NCBI RefSeq assembly: GCF_945859705.1
Contig: NC_079136.1
Span: forward strand, 111,930,028 to 111,994,027
Source: Episyrphus balteatus
Lineage: Eukaryota > Arthropoda > Insecta > Diptera > Syrphidae
DNA: 64,000 bases
Direction of reading: 5' to 3'
The notes beneath the pieces were generated by a model. The model made no database searches and was not told where the DNA came from. It worked only from the letters and a program-made list of their open reading frames with translations. Position numbers and translations under genes: made by a program. Positions 33,548-43,941 of the stretch are shown here, piece by piece (the first letter of the stretch is position 1; every line of letters starts with the position of its first letter).

Positions 33548-35055
33548 CTATTTATTAAGATAACTTAGTACCTCCTCGACATCTTTCTTCGAACCCAAGA
33601 ATACCGGTTGTCTTTCGTGAATCTTTGTTGGAACCACATCAAGTATGTTGATTTTACCGTTGCTTGCCAAGCCTCCAGCTTGAGTAATCAAGTATGCCAT
33701 TGGATTGCACTCGTAAAGCAGACGAAGTTTGCCATTTGGAGAACTTTTAGTGGCGGGATAGAGGAAGATTCCTCCATACTTGATGGTTCTATGGACATCG
33801 GCTACCATGCTGCCAACATAACGAGCACCATACGGGGTTCCTTTGGTTGGATCTTTCTTTGCTTCAACATAATCTCGAACACCTTGTTCCCAAGTTGAAC
33901 TGTAACCTTCATTAATGGAGTATATCTTGCCTTGTTCCGGGACTCGCATATTTGCTTCAGTGAGTATGAACTCTCCAATTGATGGATCGTATGTAAAGCA
34001 ATTGACTCCATTGCCTAAACTGAGAACAATTGCCGTTGCAGATCCATAGAGGGCATATCCAGCTGCGACAATTTTATTCCCCGGTTGAAGTGCATCGGCA
34101 ATAGTTGGAGCACCTTTGCTCTGTTTTCGGAAAATAGCAAATATCGAACCAATCGAAACCAAACAATCGATGTTGGATGAACCATCCAATGGGTCAAATG
34201 TCACAATGTATTTGCCTTGTTTTTCAGTCTCAACTTCAATAAAATTCTCATTCTCTTCAGAAACCATTAGACAAGTTGTGTAAGAGGCTTTTAACATATT
34301 GATGAACAATTCATTGGACAAGACGTCAAGTTTTTTTTGTTCTTCACCCTGAACATTGACATCGCCAGCGATCCCATGAAGTTTGGCTATGCCAGCCTTG
34401 CGAACGGCTGAAGCAATGGCTTTGATGGAAGTTTGGATGCAATTTAGTAGTTGAGAGAGATCACCGGTGGCATGTTTGAATTTCCTTTGCTCTTGCAGCA
34501 CAAATCGGGTTAGAGTCATGCAGTTGGAATCAAATGCAGGTCCTTGTTGAGACATTTTGTCGTCTATGGGAAGAAACAATTTTCATGAATTAGAAGACAA
34601 TCGAAATAAAAACAAAAAAGTTAGTTAGAACACTCGTTTCTAGCTGCGTTCCTTTGGAAATATTTATTTACTTTTTAGTATTTAAAACTACTTTGAACTA
34701 CTTTTGCTATATTGAAAAAGTAGTTCAAAGCAGCTTTAAGTACTAAAAAGTAGATAAATATTTCCAAAGGAACGCAGCTTCTGTTCGAGAATCTGTTAAA
34801 ATTTTAAGTTTGCTATGAATCCCGAAAATACTTTCCCTGAATTTGTGTAAGTTCAAATCGTAAAGGAGTTTTCGAGATTCTAAGCTGATCAATCGGGAGA
34901 TATTTTGGTATAGAGAATTAGTTTTGACAAGGTTTTCAAAGGAGCTACAAAGAACTAGAAGAGCATTTGAAATAGTGCAGAAGTTGAAAATGAACACAAT
35001 TGGAAGAAAAGAGGACTGCACACTTTTAGAACTTACTGTTGCTTGAATTGGCCAT
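33548..35055 (-). CDS. fbp: Fructose-1,6-bisphosphatase
   Basis: Exons 35055-35037 and 34563-33548, 344 residues. It hydrolyses fructose 1,6-bisphosphate to fructose 6-phosphate in gluconeogenesis, in the cytosol, using Mg2+. The family is usually 330-340 residues. Conserved: TLTRFVLQEQR, GDVNVQGEEQKKLDVLSNE, SEENE (metal site), FDPLDGSSNIDC (active site, about 129-140), YSINEGYSSTWE, GARYVGSMVADVHR, KYGGIFLYPA, GKLRLLYECNPMAYL. The 5' exon MANSSN joins in frame through phase 1; the internal Met in DKMSQQGPAFDSN (ATG 34555) is the position where many homologues start and would give 335 residues. The whole domain is in one exon. Convergent with DUS3L, 52 bp apart. Confidence 0.93.
34642..34779. 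mobile_element. MITE in the first fbp intron
   Basis: 138 bp, inverted arms of about 40 bp (AGCTGCGTTCCTTTGGAAAT and complement) around a short centre. TCT at both junctions. Single copy in the window. Confidence 0.75.
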
Positions 35056-36600
35056 CGTTTTGTCTTTTACTTGAATCAACCCTATCAACAAAAAATAAAT
35101 TAAAACAACAATATAATTTCTATGAAAAAAAAGTTAAAAATGCATTTACAAACAAGTGCAATAAACATTTAAGTTTTGTAAACAAGTGGGGCTGATAAGA
35201 TTTACTACAAATTTCCAAGATAAGATCTGATGAAACAAAATTAAGGTATGTATGTTTGAAATGTTTGTAAATAATTAAAATATTAAAATAATTATACATT
35301 CGACCCGACTTAGAAGAAAACCTTATTTTATGCCCTTTATTTGAATTGCAGATGTAACGACAACAGTATTTGAGATAAAAACCGGTAAGTGATCAAGTTA
35401 TATTTGAATAATATTGAAACTTATGGCGATATAGAAGCAGCTCTCTAGATTCAGTCCAGTAATATTTTATAGTAGCTGGTAATTTTCGCTGATGTTGGTT
35501 GGATATGGCTTAAGTTTCCGACCTCAACAGAGTCGAGAGTATCTAACATTCTCACAAATCCACAAAATTTCAACGAAATCGATTACTTGTTTAAAAGTTT
35601 TCTACAAAATTAAAAAGTCATTTCCATTTCGTGGTTCTATTTTTTAGCTTTTTTTTATCGAATTTCATTGAAGGAGAAATTTTTCAGTCAGGGAAGTGTG
35701 AAAAATATTAAAAGATAATTTAAATATAGCATTAGAAAATTAAACATTTCTGTTATTCAATAAAACTTACTTTAATTTAGTTTGCAATTATTCGTTTTAA
35801 ATATTAAAAAAAAATCGTTTTTTATAGAAGGTTAGGTCGGACTGGTAAAGACTTTCAATTAACTTTGTTTAAAATGCTCGTTGTGTTTTATTCTTAAATA
35901 TTAAGTTTTATTTTATTTCAATACCTTTGTTAAAAAAAATCAAAAATAATCTAGTTAAATTATTTAATACATACATGACCTTGACATTTGAATTAGTTTG
36001 CTTACATACTAAATTGTTGATAAGTACAGAACTCTAAACATTTGCATACAGTCAATATATAATAGATAAGAAAATATTTACAATGTCAAAAGAAAACCGA
36101 ATATTTTTCCGTGCGAAATGGAAGATATATGTATATGTAAATATATTACACTCATTCAGTTGTACTTTTATCAGTGGTTGGGTCATTCAAATTAGTTTAA
36201 TCAGAATAGAATAAATAGTACAGAGGTCAATTAGTATGAATAATAGGGGAGAATTATAAAGTTTTGGTAGTTTTTAATGATAAATTTATAGTTTTTAAAT
36301 TGTATTTTTTTTAAAGTTTTCTTTACTTTGGAGATAGAGATTTAGCGTAGAACTTTGTTTTTTCCTTAGAATATACCCAAGAACCAACATTTAAATTTCC
36401 CTTACCTTATTGCCTAAAATCTTGCCTGTATGACAAAACTAAATTATTTATTTAATTATTATACTTTGAATACCTATAATACATTTTTTACTATAAGCAA
36501 GGTTGTTAGAGTATCAATTAACAAAAAAGAATGTGAAAATAAAAAGAAAAAATTTACCGCAACTGAAAAAAACTTTGAAAAAAAAAATTGTTTTGCAACT
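35056..36600. other. Upstream region of fbp, no gene seen
   Basis: AT-rich, no coding frame with support and no clear repeat ends. It could hold the fbp promoter and non-coding 5' exons, which I cannot locate. Confidence 0.4.
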
Positions 36601-36619
36601 GAATAATAATCATTTTTAG

Positions 36620-36790
36620 CAAAAAACAAAACCGACTTCCATGGATCAAAACTGGGTTTTATGGTTTTTAAAATAGTTACTATGGCTTAAAGTTAACGAA
36701 ATTGAAATGGGACCACACTGCAGCCACCAGCTTTCCAATACAAAAAGAATTACCAAAATTGGTTCACTCAGTCCAAAGTTATGCGGTAAC

Positions 36791-36832
<42 letters not shown>

Positions 36833-36880
36833 GACGAATTGAATACCTCCTCCTTTTTGGAAGTCGGTAAAAAATATTTG
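36620..36880 (+). repeat. Dispersed repeat with ACCGACTTCCATGGAT end and A-run
   Basis: Begins AACCGACTTCCATGGATC, contains a 33-bp A run (about 36797-36829) and ends TTTTTGGAAGTCGGT, the complement of its start. Related sequence, reversed, is at about 63450-63545. Class unknown. Confidence 0.5.
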
Positions 36881-36980
36881 CATTACAAAAAGAAGTTTTT
36901 GCCAATTAAAACCATTAAAACTAGCATATAACTTATTGGGCGACATTCATAGACACTGTCTAAACCGCTTCTAAGAATGA

Positions 36981-37021
36981 CTGGAGTTTATCCTATTCAA
37001 ATAACATTGGATAAACCCCAG
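36981..37021. repeat. Short hairpin
   Basis: TGGAGTTTATCC and GGATAAACCCCA are near-complementary arms of about 14 bp around a 13-bp loop. Probably part of an old transposon end. Confidence 0.4.
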
Positions 37022-37749
37022 TCTAAGATAAACTGGTGTCTAAACATGACAACGAACTTACTTCATTATAGTTATGAACACATTTATTGCAACTAAAAAT
37101 ATTTTACATTAAAAAAAATTTAATTGCAACTGAAAAATATTTGCATTGAAAATAAAACTTTTATTATGCAAATAAAAATATTTTGGCATTTAAGAAATGA
37201 ATTGCAAATAAAAACTTTCTGTATTGAAAAAAAAAAAAATTCAATGCAAAATGTATACATTAAATATTTTTTTTAAATATTCGTCGTTTTTTTTACAATT
37301 TTGATTATTGCAATAAATAATTTTTTTTAATTTTTTTTAATTTTTTTATTGTACAGTCAAATAAGGAGAAAAAAGGGGTAAATCTCGGAATGAATGTTAG
37401 TAGAAATTTTTTTTGCTCAATATCTTCCTTTTGCCATTCTATAACATATCTCAAAAGTCTAGAAAAATCTCATGTCCGCTTGTCGCGATTTCAAGGTCAA
37501 ATCGCGAAATGGAGATTTTCAAAATGCTTGTTTTGAATAAAGCAATATTACAAAATCCTAGTTAAGATTTTCGGTTCCCCGATATGTCAATTCATTTCAA
37601 TTTAATTCAATTTATTATAAATTAATTGGTACATTAAGATAAAATATCTTTTATAGTACTCAGATATCTTTACATTAGTTTTTATAACATTAATGACTTT
37701 GTTTAACAAAAATAAAAAAAAAACTTAAAGATAAAATATTATACATATA

Positions 37750-37900
37750 CAGGGTGTCCCAAAATACAACGTCGAAACGAAAACAATTGATAGGGTAGGT
37801 GGTGACAGTTATCATGAAAATAATAAAATTAATTGTAGCAATATATTTTGTGAGTTATGGGCATTAAAAAAAAAAAACGAAAAAGTGGTCAAATAAAGTT
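37750..37900 (+). repeat. One end of the CAGGGTGTCCC palindromic element family
   Basis: TA-CAGGGTGTCCCAAAA and the following 120 bp match the left arm of the element at 62375-63446, including GGGTAGGTGGTGACAGTTAT. No right end seen, so a truncated copy. Confidence 0.65.
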
Positions 37901-38063
37901 AAAAATACGGTTTGGTTTAGTAAATTATTCTAATATAGAACTCCAAAGCTTCTACATCTACAGATTACAGATATGTATTGCATAACTTTCTGATATCTTT
38001 TTTTCTGTTTTGTTATTTTGGTCATACAAAGGTCTACACACATGTACGGAACTTTTGCATTTA

Positions 38064-38300
38064 AAGCCTAGTAGGTACGCAGATCGAGCTAAATTTTAGC
38101 TGACATTATTTTTATCTTCAATTCTTCACTAATTTCTGCGCGATAAATTGTTACAGATAAAAAATGTACAATTGCAAACGAATGTGTGATTTTCAAGCTG
38201 AATCTGTGCACAACCGGCTGAAATGTTTACTTAAACTTTTAGGTCGGCTAAATTTTTGTATGGGAGCTAAAATTAAGTTCGATCTGCTTACAAGTCTTAA
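38064..38300. repeat. Diverged MITE related to the AGCCTGGTACGCTGC family
   Basis: Left end AAAGCCTAGTAGGTACGCAG, right end with TATGGGAGCTAAAATTAAG as in the copy at 28167-28316. Longer interior and more changes than the other two copies. Confidence 0.5.
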
Positions 38301-39234
38301 ATCTCAAAAATGAATTTTTGGTTCTTATTTATACAGTTCTTACCCTACACTCACCGATTCAATTATAGTTAAAAATAATAATTTTTTTTATTAAATACAC
38401 CAGCCTTATTGGAAAAATAACAAACAAACAATATGGAAAGGTTTCTTGTGGAGTCTATAAAAAACAAATATTGTTTCAATATTTTAAATCTATGCCTTTC
38501 CGATAACTGAAAGCTGTTACGCGACCTTTCGTCAAAATTAAACAAAAATTATTGCCTCTTATCAGTGTTGTTGTCTTGTCCGCGTCTACACAGATGATCT
38601 TGAAACTTTTGTACCCGATGTTAAAGGTCCATCAAGAGTAGAAGATAATTTTCACAGCAAGAAATTAACAAATATAATATATCTTCGTATTCAAATCGAA
38701 AAAAATTCCACACTCAACATAGGCTGAACATAAAAATAACAAACAAAAAAAGTAAAATTCCAAATTCGCTTTCATGGCCTTGAACTTCTATGATTTAACT
38801 GCAAGGTGAATGGCCATAATTTCCACTTAAATAAAATAAGGAATTTTCAGTGATAACAAGTAACTAACATAAATGGACTTACCTTTATGTTTAACTTATA
38901 ATATTAACAAAGAAAAAATAGCAGAACAAATATAATTTATAGTATGTATTATATCTATAAATAATTTAACTATCTAACAGGAGTATATTCTGAAATAAAA
39001 AAATCAATCTAAGTAGATTGAATATACTCAACAGACTAAATGTTGAATGAACTCAATATTATTTTGGTGACTTTTCGAAAAATGTGGAAATGGAAACAAG
39101 AAAACTATATGCCCAACCAACGAACGGTACACTAGCAAAATTGTTGTTTTTTTCTTTATTTTGTTTTTATTTTTTAGCGTTTATTCTGGTTTGAAATAGT
39201 GTTTTTTTTTTTTGTTAATCGAAATTGAAAATAC

Positions 39235-40192
39235 AGGGTGATTTGAAGAAAATGTGACTAGTGGTTATTAAAATGATGGAGTTACACTTGAAGCTGAAGA
39301 GCTTCTCGAAAATATTATCTAAAAAAATATTTATGGATAGGTTTTCGAGATATGATTTTTCAAAGGTTTGTTTTAATTGTTTTTTTCCAGCCTACTTAGT
39401 ATTCGGGCTATATCTTGACTCTTGAGTAATAAACGACTAATCTGAACAGAAAATCCGGCGCCTGAAAGCTGAGTAAATAAGCAACAAATACTAGAACAAC
39501 TTTTCTGGATGTTTAAGTGCAAAAAAACTTTATTACTGAAAGAAAAAATCAGTTTTAAATTTTTTATTATTTTATTTCATTTTATTTTATTTATTTTTTA
39601 TGTATAGTACACTTCCTGGCAAAGATAAAAAGATAATTTTCTTCAAAATTTATGAATAAATTATAAAGATATGATCATTTTTGTAACGACCAATATTTTC
39701 GACTTTTTCTGTTACTTTTTGAGTTTTTGTCTATATAACTTGAAAAGCAAACCGAATTTGAAAATTTTTATTAAGTAATTTTTTGTAGATACCTTATTAA
39801 ATTTCCTATCGATATGTATCCTTTTAAAAAAATTTAAAATTGAAATATTGTAAAAAACTTAAGAAAAACTATTCATTTTTACTAAATGATCTGTTTTTAT
39901 CGTTTGAGCATTTGTAGATATTGAACATGTATAGGAGAAAAGAAGATACTTAATCTTTGAAAATAATGGTCACAAAACTTGAAGACGGCTAAAATTGGAT
40001 AAAATATGGACTTTTCTTTTTGTACCATTTTTCTTTAAAATGAAATAAATGAATAAACGATATAGCCCAAATACTAAGCTATAACCGCTTTTAAAGACCG
40101 AAAACTTGTCTCCCGTGAACGGTCTTTATAACGAATTCTATCTACTGTATTTGAAAAATTTGAAAAATTGTGAATTTAATCGAGTCACCCTG
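39235..40192. mobile_element. Non-autonomous element with CAGGGTGA ends (mariner-like)
   Basis: 958 bp, flanked by TA on each side, ends CAGGGTGA and TCACCCTG. Inner inverted blocks (GGGCTATATC near 39410 and its complement near 40060). Non-coding. A TA target fits Tc1/mariner-type transposition. Confidence 0.6.
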
Positions 40193-40740
40193 TATGCGGA
40201 GTTGTAGAAAGATAATAATACATACATACATACATAACAGATGATAAGACAGATATTTACTATAGGAAATTGTAGGTATACGCAAATTATATATTTAGCT
40301 TGTGCTATTGTTAATCTTCTGTCTGCTAGCTTCATTTGGCCAACTGGTTGACAAAATTTTACCTAGGTACTAAAGACAAACAAAAGTGAAGATACGTAGG
40401 AGTATGTATCCATTAAAAATAACTTGCCGGTATCTTTGTCAGGTTTAAGTCAATTTATTGTTAAATAAAAAAAAATACTTACATCTAGCTGATAATAGAG
40501 TGAGTTTTGTTTGATTTAAAACAAGTAATTAAAAATAGATAAGAATCATTTTTCTCACACCAACAAGAATTCAATTTGTTTAGATTAAGTTATTGTTATT
40601 GTACCAATAATGTTAACGAGGCGAGCCCCTCTTGAGAAAACTTATTGACGTAGGTATAAAAATATATGCCTGTATGTGTGATTTCTATTAGGTTCAGTGA
40701 GAAGTAGCACATTTACAAAATATGTGCTAATTTGTTTAAG
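40193..40740. other. Non-coding stretch before the second LINE
   Basis: AT-rich, a CATACATACATA microsatellite at about 40218-40236, no gene seen. The last 12 bases (AATTTGTTTAAG) are the left target-site copy of the LINE. Confidence 0.45.
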
Positions 40741-40742
40741 TT

Positions 40743-41033
40743 GCCAAAAAATTCCAAGAGTTCAGAAGCAAAAATACATCTGCTAGAGACAAACCCAGAA
40801 ACGTAGTAAATACCGATTTAACTGCTGAAAACAATACTAAGAATGAACCGCCTAAAAAAGCTGTTCAAAGTAAAAGCGATGAAAATAAAGCCTATTCTCA
40901 GATTCTAAAAAATGTGCGGAAGAATGAAGAGACTTCCATAAAAGAAATGCTACACCTCATTCTTCAAAGAATTGATAAACAGGATTTGAATATCAAACAG
41001 TTAAGCGAAAAAGTCGCTCTTAAAAAACAATGA
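40743..41033 (+). pseudogene. LINE ORF1, C-terminal end only
   Basis: In-frame from the truncation point to TGA 41031-41033: hydrophilic, with KNEPPKKAVQSKSDENKAYS and a coiled-coil-like tail ILQRIDKQDLNIKQLSEKVA. No zinc knuckles remain. Its TGA overlaps the ORF2 start (ATGATG at 41030). Confidence 0.65.
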
Positions 41034-41937
41034 TGGACAGAACACTTAAAATCGCTACATGGAATGCAAACGGTCTTTTACAACACTTATCCGAATTAAA
41101 AATCTTTTTAGATCTAGAACATATAGATATTTGCCTGGTGTCCGAAACTCACTTCTCCAATGGACAAAGTCTAGATAATGTAATAGAAAACTATTCATGT
41201 TACCACGCTCCACATCCAGCTGACAAGGCAAGAGGTGGATCGGCGATTCTTATAAAAGAAAGCTTAAAACATTATGAAGAAACCAAGCTTACTAATGAAA
41301 ATATGCAAGTAACAACTATTAGTATTGGTATGAAAAAGAAAGAGTTTAAGATAGCAGCTATATACTGCCCACCAAGGCGCTCCCCGACAGAAGATGACTA
41401 TACAGATCTATTAAATCTTCTTGGGCATAACTTTCTTGTTGGTGGAGACTTCAATGCGAAACACACCCATTGGGGTTCAAGACTTATATCAACTAAAGGC
41501 AAAAGACTTTTCCAAGCAGGCCGTAAATACAATTGCGAATTCTATTCCTCCAGGTCGCCTACTTACTGGCCTTCCGATACTAACAAAATACCAGACCTTA
41601 TTGACTTTTTCGTAGCTAAAGGAATCAAACGAAATCACATTAGTGTCGAAGGTAATTATGACTTGTCATCAGATCATACTCCAGTGATTCTATCACTAAG
41701 TGAATCGGAAGTAATAGAAAAAAGTAATCCAAAGCTTGTAAATAAGAAAACAAACTGGAGTGATTTTAGAGAAAGGCTTTTAAGTTTTATAAATTTAAGA
41801 TCTCCTATGGATACAATCGAGCAAATTGACCATGAAGTGGAACAATTTATTGCTGATGTGCAACAGGCCGCTGAAGAAAGTACTCCAACATTTTCTAATA
41901 GAAGACAAAATGAAATAAAATATCCTTTAGAGATAAG

Positions 41938-43941
41938 TAGAGATGAGCTAAGTCGTGATTTTTCAATCACAGGTATACCTGTGACTGTGATTTTTAATTC
42001 ACGGTGATTCTAACCTGTGATTTTTAACCGTGATTTCAATTTTTTTTTATGAAAATCCCCAAAAAAAAAAAAAAAAAACGTAGCATTTTTAACGTTTGTA
42101 TTTTCGTACGATACTTACGTAGGAAGTACTATTGAAGCTCAAATACGAGTATATTTGAAACAATGGAGCTGATTTTACAAGGAAAACTGGTTTAAGCAAA
42201 CAGATCCGCGATTTACCAAAGCCATTAGTGATTATACTGGGGAAAACATTATTTTGTCTAGGCGACTCTTGATTTTACGGAAGAAATTTATTATTTCACG
42301 GGAAAAGTAACTTTTAAACCCCTTATTCTAATCAGGGCAACCTGCGATTTCACAGCAAATATTCGGGTGCAAACCGTGATTCTTCTGGAGCCATACGTTA
42401 TTGTAAGGGGTTAACAAAACAATTATTTTACCGAACGTGCGTGAATTTCGGTAAAAACAATTCACGTTGCAAAAAATTGTTTTATCCAAAATCACAGGTT
42501 AAAAGTAATTTTCAATGCATCTGCGTGAATTCCGGCTAAAATAATTCACTTTTACACTGTTGCAAATAGTTGTTTTGGCCAAAATAAAAGTCATTTTCAA
42601 TGCATTTTCGAACTCTGCTTAAAATAATTCACCTATACACTTGACCTGTTGCAAAAGTTGTTTTGGGAAAAATCACAGGTTTGAAATAATTTCAAAGCAT
42701 TTGTGAAGTGAATTCCTGTCAAACCAATTCACGTTTACAAAAGAACTATTGCAAAAGTTGTTTTGGGAAAAATCACAGGTTAAAAATAATTCCAAAGCAT
42801 TTGTGAAGTGAATTCACGTTTACACAAGAACAAGAACTATTGAAAAGTTGTTTTGGTAAAAATCACAGTTTATAATTTCCAATTAACTTGTGTAAATTCC
42901 GATAAAAACAGTTCACGTTTGCACAAGAACTGTTGCAAAAGTTATTTTTTCCAATCAAAGGTCAAAAGTAATTTTCAATGCATTTTCGTGAATTCCGCTT
43001 TAAATAACTAACGTTTACATAAGAATTGGTGCAAAAATTACTTTGAACAAAATCACGGGTTTAAAAAAATCCTAAACATTTGCGTGAATTCCGGTCAAAA
43101 CATTCACGTTCACAAAAGAACTATTGCAAAAGTTGTTTTGGGAAAATCACAGGTTAAAAATAATTCCAAAGCATTTGTGAAGTGAATTCACGTTTACACA
43201 AGAACAAGAACTGTTTAAAAGTTGGTTTGGGAAAAATCACAGGTTATAATTGTCAATGCACTTGTGTAAATTCCGGTAAAAACAATTCACGTTTACACAG
43301 TAACTGTTGGGAAAACGCATTGAAAATGACTTTTGACCTGTGATTTTGGAAAAAATAACTTTTTGCTACATGTCAAGTGCAAACGTGAATTATTTTCCGC
43401 GGAATTCACGAAAACGCTTTGAAAATGACTTTTGACCTGTGATTTTGGAAAAAATAACTTTTTGCTACAGGTCAAGTGTAAACGTGAATTATTTTCCGCG
43501 GAATTCACGAAAACGCTTTGAAAATGACTTTTGACCTGTGATTTTGGAAAAAATTACTTTTTGCTACAGGTCAAGTGTAAACGTGAATTATTTTCCGCGG
43601 AATTCACGAAAACGCATTGAAAATGACTTTTGACCTGTGACATTTACTTTTGACAAACATTTTTGCCTCACTTCTAGTGTAAAGTGTAAACTTAAAACAT
43701 AGAGATCTTTTTTATGATTGATCTATGAGATCACGCCATATCATAAACGAACTTGTCGAAAATGACATTCGGGGTAAATGCTCTATTTGAGCGAAATGCG
43801 AACTGTAAAGTGAAAAGTAAATACATACCCAATTCACGGTTAAGGTAATCACAGGTTATTTGAGAACTGTTCACAGGTTGTGATTGTGATTTGTCAATCA
43901 CAGGCTAAAAATCACAGGTCGTGATTTTTTGCTCATCTCTA
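41938..43941. mobile_element. hAT-type non-autonomous element with a minisatellite core
   Basis: 2004 bp with TAGAGATGAGC ends and perfect 8-bp target duplication GAGATAAG (41930-41937 and 43942-43949). The ends also share GTGATTTTT / TCACAGG words. The interior is non-coding: about 42000-42400 holds unique AT-rich sequence, about 42410-43640 tandem repeats of about 100 bp. Confidence 0.88.
42410..43640. repeat. Approx. 100-bp minisatellite that reverses direction
   Basis: About nine forward units recognised by AAATCACAGGTT (at about 42488, 42668, 42769, 42859, 43047, 43142, 43232 and two degenerate ones), spaced 90-100 bp, also holding CAAAAGTTGTTTTG and GTGAATTCCGG. From about 43313 on, three to four units run in the opposite direction (GACCTGTGATTTTGG at about 43333, 43435, 43536), spaced 101 bp and much more alike. 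Confidence 0.8.

Noticed and set aside
42410..43640. Repeats considered as a CRISPR-like array
   Set aside because: The whole 100-bp unit is repeated, with no unique spacers; it is a minisatellite in animal DNA.
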